In this document: positions 50,864 through 61,603 of the stretch, piece after piece
How positions within the stretch are numbered: the first letter of the stretch is position 1
Layout of the letters: every line of letters begins with the position of its first letter
NCBI RefSeq assembly: GCF_014303395.1
Contig: NZ_CP060298.1
Span: 1,922,001 to 1,986,000 of the forward strand
DNA from: Nakamurella sp. PAMC28650
GTDB taxonomy: Bacteria > Actinomycetota > Actinomycetes > Mycobacteriales > Nakamurellaceae
Length of the DNA stretch: 64,000 nt
Direction of reading: 5' to 3'
Program-made: the position numbers and the translations under genes
The notes under the pieces: generated by a model
Database searches by the model: none
Told to the model about the DNA's origin: nothing
The model's input: only the letters and a program-made list of their open reading frames with translations

Positions 50864-53287
50864 ATGGACCGTAAGCGCCTGATTCGCTCGCCTCTGCTGT
50901 GGGTGGCCGTTGCCTTCGTCGCGTACCTGCTGTACTCCTACCTGTCCGACGACACCAAGAACTACAAGGCGGAGCCGACCTCGGTCGTGCTGGCCCAGTT
51001 GTCCAACGGCAACGCCAAGCAGGCCACCATCGACGACAAGGAACAGCGGATCCGGCTGACCTTGAACAACCAGGTGGACGGATCGAGCCAGATCTACGCG
51101 CTCTACCCGGACGCCGCGTCCAACGACGTGTTCAAGGCCGTCCAGGCCTCCAAGGTCGCCGGGTACGACACTGCGGTGACCAGCCAGTCCGGACTGTTCT
51201 CGCTGCTGATCTACCTGATTCCGATCGGCCTGATCATCCTGTTCCTGCTCTGGATGATGAACAACGCCCAGGGTGGCGGCAACAAGGTGATGTCGTTCGG
51301 CAAGTCCAAGGCCAAGTTGCTGAACAAGGACATGCCGCAGACCAAGTTCACCGATGTCGCCGGTGCCGACGAGGCGGTCGAGGAGCTCGACGAGATCCGT
51401 GACTTCCTGCAGAACCCGGCCAGGTACCAGGCGCTCGGCGCCAAGATCCCCAAGGGTGTCCTGCTCTACGGGCCGCCCGGCACCGGCAAGACCTTGCTGG
51501 CCCGCGCCGTCGCCGGCGAGGCCGGCGTGCCGTTCTACACGATCTCGGGCTCGGACTTCGTCGAGATGTTCGTCGGGGTGGGTGCTTCGCGCGTCCGGGA
51601 CCTGTTCGAGCAGGCCAAGGCGAACGCCCCGGCCATCATCTTCGTCGACGAGATCGATGCCGTCGGCCGGCACCGCGGTGCCGGGATGGGCGGCGGTCAC
51701 GACGAGCGCGAGCAGACCCTCAACCAGCTGCTCGTCGAGATGGACGGGTTCGAGGCCAAGGGCGGCATCATCCTGATCGCCGCCACCAACCGGCCCGACA
51801 TCCTGGACCCCGCTCTGCTGCGGCCCGGCCGTTTCGACCGCCAGATCCCGGTCGGGCAACCCGATCTCAGGGGGCGTCAGGCGATCCTGGCTGTGCATTC
51901 CAAGGGCAAGCCGTTCGCTCCGGACGTCGAATTCCTGCCGCTCGCCAAGCGCACCGTCGGCATGTCCGGCGCAGACCTGGCCAACGTCATCAACGAGGCG
52001 GCCCTGCTGACCGCGCGCACCCATGGCACCGTCATCACGAACGCCGCGCTCGAGGAATCGGTCGACCGCGTCGTCGGTGGGCCGGCCCGCAAGGGCAAGG
52101 TCATCTCCGAGAAGGAACGCAAGATCACCGCGTACCACGAGGGCGGACACGCGCTGGCGGCGTGGGCGATGCCCGATCTGGAGCCGGTCTACAAGGTGAC
52201 CATCATGCCGCGGGGACGCACGGGTGGTCACGCGCTGGTCGTGCCCGAGGACGACAAGGGCCTGATGACGCGCACCGAGATGATCGCCCGCCTGGTGATG
52301 GCGATGGGCGGGCGTGCCGCCGAAGAACTGGTCTTCGCCGAGCCGACCACCGGCGCGTCCTCCGACATCGCCCAGGCCACCAAGATCGCACGCGCCATGG
52401 TCACCGAGTACGGCATGTCGGCGAAGCTGGGCGCGGTCAAGTACGGCACCGGCGACGACGAGCCGTTCCTGGGTCGGACCTACGGCCACTCGCCCGACTA
52501 CTCGCTCGAGGTCGGTGCGGAGATCGACGGCGAGGTGCGCGCCCTGATCGAGGCCGCCCACACCGAGGCATGGGCCGTCTTGAACGAGTACCGCGACGTG
52601 CTGGACGATCTGGCCACCAAGCTGCTCGAGCGGGAAACGTTGGAGCGCAAGGATCTCGAGGTCATCTTCGCCTCGGTCGTCAAGCGCCCGCGGATCACCA
52701 CGTTCGACGACTGGGGCCAGCGGGTCCCCTCCGACCGTCCGCCGATCAAGACCCCGGGCGAACTGGCCGTCGAACGCGGCGAGCCATGGCCGCCGCCGCA
52801 GCCCCCGCAGCTCACGAAGGCGCCGGTCCCGGTCGGGGCCCCGATGGGATCACAGCCACCGGCCGGGTACGGGCAGCCCTATCCCTACGGCGCACCCCAG
52901 GGCCCGCCGGCCGGCTACGGCCAGCCGTACCCCGCTCCCAATCCGTACGCCCCCGCCCAGAACGGCGGACGGCCCCAGAACTGGACGGGTGGCGTCCTGC
53001 CCGGGCCGCTGGCACCGCTGCCGGGCACCTGGCCCGGCGGTCCGCAGAACGGCGTACCCCAGAACGGTGGACCCCAGAACGGCGGTGCCCAGAACGGTAG
53101 TCCGCAGAACGGTGGTCCGCAGAACGGCTGGTCCGGACCGGCCAACGGCGGCTCCGGCAACGGTTACCCCCAGGCCAACGGGCACAACCCGGGCCCTCCC
53201 ACGGGTGGACACCGCGCTCCGGAGGGTCAGAACGAGGAGAACGGACCGATCGATCCCTGGGCGCCCCCCGGGGATCAGCGCCGATGA
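50864..53287 (+). CDS. ftsH: ATP-dependent zinc metalloprotease FtsH
   Basis: This is an 807-aa membrane-anchored AAA protease. Helices lie near residues 9-27 and 107-127, Walker A GPPGTGKT near 203, Walker [12 protein letters not shown], the second region of homology [20 protein letters not shown] and the zinc site HEGGH near 425. It degrades membrane and regulatory proteins. The C-terminal ~150 residues are a Pro/Gln/Gly/Asn tail with repeated QNGGP (53041-53130) beyond the conserved part. The stop overlaps folE by 4 bp (ATGA). Confidence 0.97.
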   Translation: MDRKRLIRSPLLWVAVAFVAYLLYSYLSDDTKNYKAEPTSVVLAQLSNGNAKQATIDDKEQRIRLTLNNQVDGSSQIYALYPDAASNDVFKAVQASKVAGYDTAVTSQSGLFSLLIYLIPIGLIILFLLWMMNNAQGGGNKVMSFGKSKAKLLNKDMPQTKFTDVAGADEAVEELDEIRDFLQNPARYQALGAKIPKGVLLYGPPGTGKTLLARAVAGEAGVPFYTISGSDFVEMFVGVGASRVRDLFEQAKANAPAIIFVDEIDAVGRHRGAGMGGGHDEREQTLNQLLVEMDGFEAKGGIILIAATNRPDILDPALLRPGRFDRQIPVGQPDLRGRQAILAVHSKGKPFAPDVEFLPLAKRTVGMSGADLANVINEAALLTARTHGTVITNAALEESVDRVVGGPARKGKVISEKERKITAYHEGGHALAAWAMPDLEPVYKVTIMPRGRTGGHALVVPEDDKGLMTRTEMIARLVMAMGGRAAEELVFAEPTTGASSDIAQATKIARAMVTEYGMSAKLGAVKYGTGDDEPFLGRTYGHSPDYSLEVGAEIDGEVRALIEAAHTEAWAVLNEYRDVLDDLATKLLERETLERKDLEVIFASVVKRPRITTFDDWGQRVPSDRPPIKTPGELAVERGEPWPPPQPPQLTKAPVPVGAPMGSQPPAGYGQPYPYGAPQGPPAGYGQPYPAPNPYAPAQNGGRPQNWTGGVLPGPLAPLPGTWPGGPQNGVPQNGGPQNGGAQNGSPQNGGPQNGWSGPANGGSGNGYPQANGHNPGPPTGGHRAPEGQNEENGPIDPWAPPGDQRR

Positions 53288-53868
53288 CGGTGAAGCTGCC
53301 GTCGTTCGACCAGGCCCGCGCCGAGGCGGCCGTGCGTGAGCTGTTGATCGCCTGCGGCGAGGACATCGACCGGGACGGTCTGAAGGACACGCCCGGCCGG
53401 GTTGCCCGCGCCTTCGCAGAGCAGTTCAGTGGCCTCTACACGGATCCGGACATGGTGCTGGAGACGGTGTTCTCGGAGAACCACGCCGAGATGGTGCTGA
53501 TCCGGGACATCCCGATGTACTCGACGTGCGAGCACCATCTGGTGCCGTTCTTCGGTAACGCCCACGTCGGCTACATCCCCGGCCCGGACGGCAAGGTCAC
53601 CGGTTTGTCGAAACTGGCCAGGGTGGTGGAGGGCTACTCCAAACGCCCCCAGGTCCAGGAACGTCTGACGACCCAGATCGCGGAGGCGTTGGTGCGCAAG
53701 CTGCACCCGGCCGGCGTGATCGTCGTCATCGAAGCCGAGCACCTGTGCATGGCGATGCGCGGCATTCGGAAGCCGGGGGCGATCACCACCACGTCCGCGG
53801 TGCGCGGGATCTTCCAGACCAGGGCCAGTACCCGTGCCGAGGCGATGAGCCTGATCACGGGACGCTGA
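53284..53868 (+). CDS. folE: GTP cyclohydrolase I
   Basis: This is a 194-aa homodecameric zinc enzyme, the first step of tetrahydrofolate synthesis. Zinc ligands are in [20 protein letters not shown], with [20 protein letters not shown] and [11 protein letters not shown] further on. It overlaps ftsH and is followed by folP 5 bp later. Confidence 0.97.
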   Translation: MTVKLPSFDQARAEAAVRELLIACGEDIDRDGLKDTPGRVARAFAEQFSGLYTDPDMVLETVFSENHAEMVLIRDIPMYSTCEHHLVPFFGNAHVGYIPGPDGKVTGLSKLARVVEGYSKRPQVQERLTTQIAEALVRKLHPAGVIVVIEAEHLCMAMRGIRKPGAITTTSAVRGIFQTRASTRAEAMSLITGR

Positions 53869-53873
53869 GTCAG

Positions 53874-54842
53874 GTGAGTACTTCTGCGTCGTTCCCGGCC
53901 TTCGGACCACGTGCCTGGGTGTTCGGGGTCCTGAACGTGACGCCGGACTCGTTCTCGGACGGCGGCAGGTGGGATCGGGCTGCAGCGGCGATCGAACACG
54001 GGGTCGCCCTCGCGGCAGCCGGGGCCGATGTCGTGGACGTCGGGGGCGAGTCGACCAGACCGGGCGCGCACCGCATCGATGCCGAAACAGAAGCCGGGCG
54101 GGTCATTCCGGTGATCCGAGAGCTGCACGCCAGGGGCATTCTCTGCTCGGTGGACACCACCAGAGCCGTGGTGGCGGAGGCGGCGCTGCAGGCCGGGGCG
54201 TCCATTCTCAACGACGTGTCGGGTGGACTCGCCGATCCCGGGATGGCTCACGTGGCCGCCGATTCGGGCGCGCCCTGGATTTTGATGCACTGGCGGGCAC
54301 ACAGCGCGACGATGGCCGGTGAGGCGCACTACCGTGACGTGGTCGGAGAAGTTCGTGACGAACTGCTGCGTCAGGTGGACGGCGCCTTGGGGGCCGGGGT
54401 GGACCAGCGCAGCCTGATCCTGGATCCCGGGCTCGGATTCGCCAAGAACTCGGACCACAACTGGGCCCTGCTCCGGAATCTTGGAGCGTTGGTGGACCTC
54501 GGGCTGCCGGTGCTCATCGGTGCGTCCCGCAAGCGGTTCCTCGGCGAGTTGCTGGCCGGGGACGACGGGGAGTTCCGCCCGGCGGCCGGTCGGGAGGCGG
54601 CGACCGCGGCGGTCTCGCTGCTGGCCGCCCGGGGCGGGGTCTGGGGTATCCGGGTGCACGAACCAGAGCCGACGCGGGACGCCCTGAAGGTGCTGGCCGA
54701 GTCCGGTCCCGGCCCGGAAATACTCTTCGGAGACCGGGGTTTCGCTCGCTCAGATCCGCCGGGGCCGCTGGCGCCCGATGGCGGGACGGCCACCGGTCCC
54801 GACTACCATTTCGGACGACTGACCAGGAGGACCCATGGCTGA
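53874..54842 (+). CDS. folP: Dihydropteroate synthase
   Basis: This is a 322-aa TIM-barrel enzyme that joins p-aminobenzoate to dihydropterin pyrophosphate. [16 protein letters not shown] is at the start, then [38 protein letters not shown] and [13 protein letters not shown] 53874 ([11 protein letters not shown]) is chosen since it lies 5 bp after folE and the barrel begins soon after. A ~40-residue C-terminal tail exceeds the usual ~280 aa. It overlaps folB by 8 bp. Confidence 0.96.
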   Translation: MSTSASFPAFGPRAWVFGVLNVTPDSFSDGGRWDRAAAAIEHGVALAAAGADVVDVGGESTRPGAHRIDAETEAGRVIPVIRELHARGILCSVDTTRAVVAEAALQAGASILNDVSGGLADPGMAHVAADSGAPWILMHWRAHSATMAGEAHYRDVVGEVRDELLRQVDGALGAGVDQRSLILDPGLGFAKNSDHNWALLRNLGALVDLGLPVLIGASRKRFLGELLAGDDGEFRPAAGREAATAAVSLLAARGGVWGIRVHEPEPTRDALKVLAESGPGPEILFGDRGFARSDPPGPLAPDGGTATGPDYHFGRLTRRTHG

Positions 54843-55212
54843 CCGGATCACCCTCACCGGCCTGCGGATCTTTGGTCATCACGGTGTTTTCGAGCACGAG
54901 AGGCGTGAGGGTCAGCACTTCGTCATCGACATCACGCTGTGGCTCGACCTCAGCGATGCGGTGGTCACCGACGACCTCAAGACCACCATCCACTACGGCG
55001 AACTGGCCCAGTTGGCGGCCGAGATCGTGGCCGGCCCGCCGAGGGACCTCATCGAAGCGGTGGCCGGCCAGATCGCCGACACCGTGATGCGCACCTACGT
55101 GCTGCACGCCGTCGAGGTCACCGTCCACAAACCCTCGGCCCCGATCCCGTTGGATTTCACCGACGTGGCAGTGACGATCCGGCGGTCGGTCAAACGCGGG
55201 GGGACACCATGA
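54835..55212 (+). CDS. folB: Dihydroneopterin aldolase
   Basis: This is a 125-aa enzyme with [20 protein letters not shown] at the start, the substrate Glu/Lys region HYGELAQ and [16 protein letters not shown] near the end. AGGAGGACCC precedes the ATG. It converts dihydroneopterin to hydroxymethyl-dihydropterin. It overlaps folP (8 bp) and folK (4 bp). Confidence 0.96.
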   Translation: MADRITLTGLRIFGHHGVFEHERREGQHFVIDITLWLDLSDAVVTDDLKTTIHYGELAQLAAEIVAGPPRDLIEAVAGQIADTVMRTYVLHAVEVTVHKPSAPIPLDFTDVAVTIRRSVKRGGTP

Positions 55213-55694
55213 CGCGTGCGGTGCTGTCCCTGGGTTCCAACCTGGGGGACCGCCACGCCCGTCTGACCGATGCCGTTGCGGTGCTTGCCAAACAGGTTGA
55301 CCTGCTTGCCGTCTCCTCGATCTACCGGACGCCGCCGTGGGGTCCGGTCCCTCAGGACGACTACTACAACCTCACCCTGATCGCGATATCGGGGGAGCTG
55401 GATGCCTACGGCTGGTGGGGTCTGTGCCGCGAACTCGAGCAGGCCGCCGGCCGGGTCCGAGACATTCGCTGGGGTCCGAGGACTCTGGACGCCGATGTGG
55501 TGATGGTGGACGACATCGAATCGCTGGACCCCGATCTGCTCCTGCCACATCCGCGTGCTTTCGAGCGGGCGTTCGTGCTGGTGCCTTGGCTGGAGATCGA
55601 CCCGATGGCCGTGCTGCCGGGGTACGGATCGATCGCCGGTCTGCTGGCCGGGCTCGACGCTTCCGACATCACGATGGTCGGGCATGTCGGCTGA
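55209..55694 (+). CDS. folK: Hydroxymethyl-dihydropterin pyrophosphokinase
   Basis: This is a 161-aa HPPK with [55 protein letters not shown] and the [17 protein letters not shown] loop. The ATG at 55209 overlaps the folB stop (ATGA). With folB and folP it completes the pterin branch. Confidence 0.96.
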   Translation: MTRAVLSLGSNLGDRHARLTDAVAVLAKQVDLLAVSSIYRTPPWGPVPQDDYYNLTLIAISGELDAYGWWGLCRELEQAAGRVRDIRWGPRTLDADVVMVDDIESLDPDLLLPHPRAFERAFVLVPWLEIDPMAVLPGYGSIAGLLAGLDASDITMVGHVG

Positions 55695-56178
55695 CCGCGA
55701 GAATCGGATGGGCTCCACTCGCCCCCGCGACATGTTGGCCGTTGCGCTGATCGCCGCGATCGCCGGATATCTGTTGGTGCGCCTGAACTATGGGCGCATT
55801 CCCGCGCTGCCTCGGTTCGCCGGCCTGGCGGCCGCCCTGGTCGGGGTCGCCGAGGCGATCTTCGGGCGTGGGTTGCGGGCCAGGATCCAGGCCCATCGTG
55901 GGACCGACCGTCCTGCGGTCAGACCCGTCCCGCCGTTGACGGCTGCGCGCGCCCTGGTGGCGGCCAAGGCGACCGCACTGGCGGGCGCGGCCCTGTCCGG
56001 GTTGTGGCTGGGACTGCTGCTCTACGTGCTTCCGGACTCCTCGGTGATCTCCGCCGCCCGATCCGATTCGTTGACCGCAGTGGTGGGACTGGCGTGCGCC
56101 GCGGTCATGACCGCGGGCGCGCTGTACCTCGAATACTGCTGCCGTGCACCGGTTGATCCGCGGGATGTGCGCCGGTGA
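55684..56178 (+). CDS. DUF3180 membrane protein (Rv3605c-like)
   Basis: This is a 164-aa protein with about four helices (MLAVALIAAIAGYLLV; a second near residues 45-60; ALVAAKATALAGAALSGLWL; LTAVVGLACAAVMTAGALYL). It ends EYCCRAPVDPRD. It follows folK in many actinobacteria, hence DUF3180. ATG 55684 overlaps folK by 11 bp; ATG 55708 is an equally possible start. The function is unknown. Confidence 0.88.
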   Translation: MSADRENRMGSTRPRDMLAVALIAAIAGYLLVRLNYGRIPALPRFAGLAAALVGVAEAIFGRGLRARIQAHRGTDRPAVRPVPPLTAARALVAAKATALAGAALSGLWLGLLLYVLPDSSVISAARSDSLTAVVGLACAAVMTAGALYLEYCCRAPVDPRDVRR

Positions 56179-56324
56179 CGCCGTCGACGAGAACGCACGA
56201 TGCGTGAGCACGATGCGCTCCCGGCGGTCGTCTGCCGCCGGTCGACCCGTGCTGACAGATCACCGGCCTCCCGGCGCGGGTGAGTCCGTCTACGAACACG
56301 TCTGCTCCCGGTAACCTGTGGGCC

Positions 56325-57845
56325 ATGAGTCCAGCAGCGAACCGCTCCCGCCGTGGTGCGACGCCTGTGCTCATGCGGGGCCTGCTGGTGCTGGGTTTCC
56401 TGCTGGCGATCGGGGCCGTCGCCGTCGCGGTGTTCTCCACTGACGTCCGCCTGCTGAAGCTCGCTGCGCTGCTGGGGGTCTGGGCTGCGCTCACCACGGC
56501 ATTTCCGGTGGTCTATTTCCGCAGGACCGCCCGAACGGCCGAGCAGAAGACCGAGGAGAGCAAGCGAACCTACGAACTGGAACTGCACCGGGAGATCAGT
56601 GCCCGGCGTGAGTACGAGATCGGGGTGTCCGAAGCCGCCCGGGAGGATGCCGAGACCAGGCACCGCGAAGAACTGGCGGGCCTGAGGGAGCAATTGGACC
56701 GACTGAACAACACGCTGTCCGGGCTGCTGGACGGCGATCTGCTCTTCGAACGGCTGACCCTGTCGGCCGAATCGACGCGCGTGCGACAGGTGGGCGGCGA
56801 TAGTGGCCGCGGCCGGCTGGCCGCCATGGCGCGCACCGGGCAGATCGAGAACGTCCCGGGGTCGACCGGACCCTACGTCGGAGGTCAGTCGGGGGCGCCG
56901 GTGGCCGTCGGGACTCCGTCGGGGCCGCCGTCACGCACGCCGTACCCGATGCGGGAGGACGACACGGTGCAGTTCCCGCGGGCGACCTTCGGAGCCGGAG
57001 TGCGCGGGGGCACGGATGCGTCGGTCGGTCCGGTAGTGGTCGATGCGCCCGTCCCCGTCACCGGGAACGTCCCTGGGAACGGACATGCACAGGGCCAGGC
57101 GCCGGCGTCGCCGTTCGCGAACGTGGCGACACCGTTCACGCAGGCGTCCGTGCCGCCGGCCGCTCCCGCCGCGGTGGCCGTCGCGCCGGGCGAGGCCGAC
57201 GAAGTGCCGGAACCCGCAGCCGAGGTGCCGCACGTCGACGACGTGACGCCGGTTGACGAAGTCGCGCAGGTACACCAGATCGCGCATGTCGACGACGTGG
57301 CGCCGGTTGACGAAGTCGCGCAGGTACACCAGATCGCGCATGTCGACGACGTGGCGCCGGTTGACGAGGTCGCGCAGGTACACCAGATCGCGCATGTCGA
57401 CGACGTGGCGCCGGTTGACGAGGTCGCGCAGTTACACGAGGTCGCACCCGTCGACGATGCGGCGCACGTCGATGCGGCTGCACCCGTTGATGGAGCCGCG
57501 CACGTGGTTGAAGCCGAGGCCGAACCGGCGCCGGACCCCGAGCCGGAACCCGAACCCGAACCGGCAGTTGAGGCTGAAGTCGAACCCCAGCCGGCGCCAG
57601 AGCCGACGCCCGAGCCGGCGGCCGTCGTCATGGCGGCGACGACATCGGAGCTCGACCCGGAAACCGTGATCGCCGACACCGAACCAGTGACCGCCGACAC
57701 CGAACCAGTCATGGGCCCTGACAGTCCGCCGGAGCATGCGGACGCCGGGACCGGGCATTCGGCCGGGATCTCGGTGGCCGACCTGCTCGCTGCCTACGGC
57801 GCCACCGAGGGCACGCCGCGCCGCCGCCGCCGCGCCGAGGACTGA
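56325..57845 (+). CDS. Rv3604c-like membrane protein with Ala/Pro/Glu repeat tail (DUF6779-type)
   Basis: This is a 506-aa protein. Two helices (LMRGLLVLGFLLAIGAVAVA and LAALLGVWAALTTAFPVVYF) precede a coiled-coil (about residues 70-130, TEESKRTYELELHREISARR). The rest is low complexity and acidic. It includes four copies of an 18-aa unit (HVDDVAPVDEVAQVHQIA, from 54-bp repeats) and EPEPEPEP runs. Position after DUF3180 matches Rv3604c, also Ala/Pro-rich. ATG 56325 begins MSPAANRSRRG. The function is unknown; a cytoplasmic scaffold is possible. Confidence 0.8.
   Translation: MSPAANRSRRGATPVLMRGLLVLGFLLAIGAVAVAVFSTDVRLLKLAALLGVWAALTTAFPVVYFRRTARTAEQKTEESKRTYELELHREISARREYEIGVSEAAREDAETRHREELAGLREQLDRLNNTLSGLLDGDLLFERLTLSAESTRVRQVGGDSGRGRLAAMARTGQIENVPGSTGPYVGGQSGAPVAVGTPSGPPSRTPYPMREDDTVQFPRATFGAGVRGGTDASVGPVVVDAPVPVTGNVPGNGHAQGQAPASPFANVATPFTQASVPPAAPAAVAVAPGEADEVPEPAAEVPHVDDVTPVDEVAQVHQIAHVDDVAPVDEVAQVHQIAHVDDVAPVDEVAQVHQIAHVDDVAPVDEVAQLHEVAPVDDAAHVDAAAPVDGAAHVVEAEAEPAPDPEPEPEPEPAVEAEVEPQPAPEPTPEPAAVVMAATTSELDPETVIADTEPVTADTEPVMGPDSPPEHADAGTGHSAGISVADLLAAYGATEGTPRRRRRAED
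57231..57446 (+). repeat. 54-bp coding tandem repeat (x4)
   Basis: Four 54-bp units start at 57231, 57285, 57339 and 57393, nearly identical, each encoding HVDDVAPVDEVAQVHQIA; the last diverges. High identity suggests recent expansion or ongoing homogenisation. Confidence 0.92.
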
Positions 57846-57921
57846 CGAACGCCGGCCTTCTCTCCAGCCGAACTCCCGAGGCCCGGGCTCCTGCTGTTAC
57901 CCCGGCCCGTACCGGTCGTCC

Positions 57922-58851
57922 CTACGGCTGCGGCCCCACATGGCCGAAGGCGGCATCGAGGTCCTGGAGCAGCCGGGCCCGCAGTTGCTGCCCGCGCCGG
58001 GCGAACTCCTTCTGGGCGACGACGTACTCGGCCCGGCCGGCGGCGTTCTCGATGGTGATCGCCGGGAGGCCGAGCTCGCCGAGGTCGTAGGGCGACGCGC
58101 GCATGTCGACCTCCCTGATGGCCCGGGCGAACCGGAAGCAGTCCAGCAGCAGGACGCTCGAGACGATCGGGGTCAACCGGTAGGCCCACTTGTAGAGGTC
58201 CATCGAAGCGTGCAGACAACCCGGCTGCTCCATCCGGTCCCGGGAGGCGAGATCCGGCGCCAGCAGATTCCGCGGCCTGGCCGCCGGTGTGAAGAATCTG
58301 AAGGCGTCGTAGTGGGAGCAACGGATCTGCTGGTCGCGGACGACGGCGTCGGTACCCGCGCGGCCGAGGCGAAGTGGCCAGGACAGATGCCGCCGCTCGT
58401 CCTCCTGGAAGACCATGGCCCACTCGTGCAGACCGAAGCAGCCGAACTGTGGGACGGCGACGGCCGTCCGCTGCAGGAGTTCGCGGATGAACAGCACGCT
58501 CTGGCCCCGGACCGTCAGGAACTCCACCGGGTCGGCGACCACGGCCGTCCGCCCGCCGGCCGCGCGATCGAGGGTCCGATGAAAGCGCCACGTCGCTCGG
58601 TGGGGCGCGTCCAGCAGGCCGATACCGGACCCGGGATGCCAACGCCGGAGCTGGGACGGCCGGAACGAGTAGTAGGTGAAGAGGAAGTCCTCGACGGGGT
58701 GCGTGCGGTGCACCGCGGAGCGGGCGCGGTGATCGGCGGTGAGTTCGTCGACCTGTGCGTGGTGCTGCTGCTCGAGCATTTCCCACCGGTCGCTCTCGAG
58801 GAGGATCGGGAGCCGGTCACCGGCACCGTCGGCCGGCGCCGGAACAGCCAT
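57922..58851 (-). CDS. Putative 3-methyladenine DNA glycosylase
   Basis: This protein has 309 aa from ATG 58851 (MAVPAPADGAGDRLP). HPVEDFLFTYYSFRPSQLRR, WHPGSGIGL, SVLFIRELLQRTAVAVPQFG, CFGLHEWAMVFQ and HASMDLYKWAYRLTP are conserved in an actinobacterial family annotated as 3-methyladenine glycosylase, though direct proof of activity is not known to me. No HhH motif is visible, so the name is tentative. It is convergent with the Rv3604c-like gene. Confidence 0.65.
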   Translation of the reverse strand: MAVPAPADGAGDRLPILLESDRWEMLEQQHHAQVDELTADHRARSAVHRTHPVEDFLFTYYSFRPSQLRRWHPGSGIGLLDAPHRATWRFHRTLDRAAGGRTAVVADPVEFLTVRGQSVLFIRELLQRTAVAVPQFGCFGLHEWAMVFQEDERRHLSWPLRLGRAGTDAVVRDQQIRCSHYDAFRFFTPAARPRNLLAPDLASRDRMEQPGCLHASMDLYKWAYRLTPIVSSVLLLDCFRFARAIREVDMRASPYDLGELGLPAITIENAAGRAEYVVAQKEFARRGQQLRARLLQDLDAAFGHVGPQP

Positions 58852-59283
58852 CGGACATTTTGTACCGAGGTCCGGAATTGAAGTCCGCTTCGTCATCGAA
58901 TGGCACCCCGGTAGCAATTCGTTTCCCGGCGGTCGACGTCAGTCCTTCGATCGCCACGCCGGCCCGAAACTGAGTACCCCATGCATTCGATTGTCCACCC
59001 TCTCCGGTCCGGGATATCGACCGGCGGTATCGGGGAGATCGGGCTGCCGGGGCGGATCCGATCGTGGTCGGTCGCTACCCTGCTGCGTTGAAGCCCCACG
59101 GCGGTGAAGCCACCGCTGCGTTGAAGCCACTGCTGCGTTGATGCCACCACAGCGTTGATGCAGAGGTGATCGCTCCGGGGAGTGACGCACGCGAACCAGG
59201 CGTCACGGCTGCGTCCGGGCACGGGCCGACCACGGCCGATTTATGTCCGGAACGTGGAACCCGGCGACGTAGTCTGGACAACT
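58852..59283. other. Divergent gap with 16-bp repeats upstream of lysS
   Basis: No gene lies here. Between 59081 and 59162 a GCTGCGTTGAAGCCAC-type word occurs about five times every 15-17 bp. Promoters for the glycosylase (minus) and lysS (plus) should be here. No clear -10/-35 is seen. Confidence 0.55.
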
Positions 59284-60897
59284 GTGAGCTCTGCATCCGG
59301 CGGTCCAGTGGACGACGCCAACCACGACGAACCGATCAATTACCCGACATCGATCCCTTCGGGGTCGGATAAGTCCGGTTCCAACCCCCGACCGCCCGCT
59401 ACGCCGGATGATGATCTGCCCGAGCAGATGCGTGTTCGCCGCGAGAAGCGCACTCGTCTGTTGAATGCCGGAATTGATCCTTACCCGGTGGGCGTACCGC
59501 GTACGACGGGCCTTGCCGAACTCCGCGCCGAGTTTCCGGATCTCGAACCCGACGCGAAGACCGGGAAGATGGTGGGGGTCACCGGTCGGGTCATCTTCCT
59601 GCGGAACTCCGGGAAGTTGTGCTTTGTGACACTTCGCGAGGGTGGAGCCGGGGAGACGGGTACCGAACTCCAGGTGATGGTCTCGCTCGCGTCCGTCGGC
59701 GCCGAGTCGCTGGCCGCATTCAAATCCGATGTCGATCTCGGCGATCACCTTTTCGCGAGTGGAGAGGTGATCACCTCCCGCCGAGGCGAACTGAGCGTGC
59801 TGGCCGAATCATGGCAGCTCACCGCCAAGTCGCTCCGGCCGCTGCCGGTGGCCCACAAGCCATTGTCGGAGGAGAACCGTGTCCGGCAGCGCTACGTCGA
59901 CCTGATCGTCCGCCCGCAGGCCCGGCGAAACGTGGAAGTGCGGGCGCTGGCGAATCGGTCGCTGCGACAGACCCTCCACGAGCGGGGATATCTCGAGGTG
60001 GAGACACCGATGTTGCAGGTGCTGCACGGTGGTGCCGCCGCCCGGCCTTTCGCCACGCACATGAACGCCATGGACATGGATGTCTTCCTGCGGATCGCGC
60101 CGGAGCTCTACCTGAAGCGTTGTGTGGTCGGCGGTATCGACCGGGTCTTCGAGATCAACCGTAACTTTCGCAACGAAGGCGCGGACTCGTCGCATTCACC
60201 CGAATTCGCGATGCTCGAGACCTACGAGGCCTACTCGGACTACAACGCGATGGCCGAGCTGACCCGGACCCTCATCCAGAACGCGGCCGTCGAGATCTTC
60301 GGGACCACCGCGGTGACGCACGCCGACGGCTCCATCTTCGATCTCGGCGGGGAGTGGGCCAGCATCACCTTGTACGGCGCATTGTCGGAGGCGGCCGGCA
60401 CCGATATCGACGTCGAGACACCGATGGCCCGTCTGGTCGAGTTGGCCGGCAGGTTCGATGTCGCGGTGGCTCCGCACTACGGTCCGGGGAAACTCGCCGA
60501 GGAGCTGTTCGAGGCCCTGGTGGTCGACTCGCTGGTCCTCCCGACCTTCGTCCGGGATTTTCCGGCCGAGACGTCACCGTTGACCAGGGCCCACCGGGAC
60601 ACCCCGGGCCTGGCCGAGAAGTGGGATCTCTACATCCGCGGAGTGGAAACGGCAACGGCCTATTCGGAGCTCGTCGACCCGGTGGTGCAACGGGAGCGAT
60701 TTGTCGACCAGGCACGGTTTGCCGGCCTGGGTGACGTCGAGGCCATGGTGCTGGACGAGGACTTCCTCCGGGCGATGGAATACGGCATGCCGCCGTCGGG
60801 CGGGATGGGTATGGGAGTGGACCGGCTGCTGATGGCACTGACAGGTTTGGGAATCCGGGAGACCATCCTGTTCCCCTTCGTGCGCCCAGGGGAGTGA
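59284..60897 (+). CDS. lysS: Lysyl-tRNA synthetase, class II
   Basis: This protein has 537 aa. The N-terminal OB-fold is [20 protein letters not shown]. Class II motif 1 is [21 protein letters not shown], motif 2 [20 protein letters not shown] and motif 3 [15 protein letters not shown]. It charges tRNA(Lys). GTG 59284 adds ~35 residues before the core; the longer frame from 59182 is unlike the family. It sits between the glycosylase gene and lsr2, as in mycobacteria (lysS-lsr2-clpC1). Confidence 0.96.
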   Translation: MSSASGGPVDDANHDEPINYPTSIPSGSDKSGSNPRPPATPDDDLPEQMRVRREKRTRLLNAGIDPYPVGVPRTTGLAELRAEFPDLEPDAKTGKMVGVTGRVIFLRNSGKLCFVTLREGGAGETGTELQVMVSLASVGAESLAAFKSDVDLGDHLFASGEVITSRRGELSVLAESWQLTAKSLRPLPVAHKPLSEENRVRQRYVDLIVRPQARRNVEVRALANRSLRQTLHERGYLEVETPMLQVLHGGAAARPFATHMNAMDMDVFLRIAPELYLKRCVVGGIDRVFEINRNFRNEGADSSHSPEFAMLETYEAYSDYNAMAELTRTLIQNAAVEIFGTTAVTHADGSIFDLGGEWASITLYGALSEAAGTDIDVETPMARLVELAGRFDVAVAPHYGPGKLAEELFEALVVDSLVLPTFVRDFPAETSPLTRAHRDTPGLAEKWDLYIRGVETATAYSELVDPVVQRERFVDQARFAGLGDVEAMVLDEDFLRAMEYGMPPSGGMGMGVDRLLMALTGLGIRETILFPFVRPGE

Positions 60898-61234
60898 AGA
60901 GCGCCAGCCATTGGAGTTCGTTGCGGACAATCCCGGACACCCGGCCGTAGCAATCGTCACGTGATTGACGCGGGCTGGTCATGGGCTCGGGAGTTTGTGC
61001 ATAGCCGGGTGAAAAGGTGTGAGAGAGCTGGGCGGTGTGCTCGTTTCCCGGGCCGGTGACCATCTCGATCCAACAATCGCGGGCCGGCTAAACCGATTGA
61101 ATCGCCGGGTGTCGGTCGACACAGCGAAGGCGGCCCGCCCAATGGGGCGTGGTGGTTGGTTATTTACCCTTTTGTGATCTAATCTGGTGATTGAACATCT
61201 CACGGCCGACCTGGCCCTATCAGGAGGAAAATCC
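60898..61234. promoter_or_regulatory. lsr2 upstream region
   Basis: This is 337 bp without a gene. A candidate promoter is TTGGTT (61156-61161), an 18-bp spacer and TAATCT (61180-61185), in a locally AT-rich patch 50 bp before lsr2. Lsr2 often binds its own AT-rich promoter (family knowledge). Confidence 0.5.
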
Positions 61235-61603
61235 ATGGCCACCATGACCACCGTCAGTCTCGTTGATGATTTGGACGGAACCGTCGCCGCCGAAACCGTT
61301 GCCTTTTCACTGGACGGCGCGAACTTCGAGATCGATCTGACCGACAAGAACGCCAAGAAACTTCGCGATGCGCTGGCCAACTTCACGGCCCATGCCCGTC
61401 GCATCGACGGCGGCCGCCGCGTGGTCGCCGCCCGCAGCGCCAAGGCCAAGCCGGCCAAGGCCACCAAGTCCGCTGCCCGCACCGCACCCGACCGCGAGCA
61501 GACCGCCGCCATCCGCGAATGGGCCCGCGCCGCGGGCTACGAAGTGTCCGAGAGGGGCCGTCTGTCGGCCGCAGTCCTGGATGCCTTCGAGTCGGCTCAC
61601 TGA
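61235..61603 (+). CDS. lsr2: Nucleoid-associated protein Lsr2
   Basis: This protein has 122 aa. The N-terminal oligomerisation domain is VSLVDDLDGTVAAETVAFSL and NFEIDLTDKNAKKLRDAL. A Lys/Ala linker follows, then the DNA-binding domain REWARAAGYEVSERGRLSAA with the RGR minor-groove motif. It is the H-NS-like silencer of AT-rich foreign DNA. CAGGAGGAAAATCC precedes ATG 61235. A terminator hairpin follows. Confidence 0.97.
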   Translation: MATMTTVSLVDDLDGTVAAETVAFSLDGANFEIDLTDKNAKKLRDALANFTAHARRIDGGRRVVAARSAKAKPAKATKSAARTAPDREQTAAIREWARAAGYEVSERGRLSAAVLDAFESAH

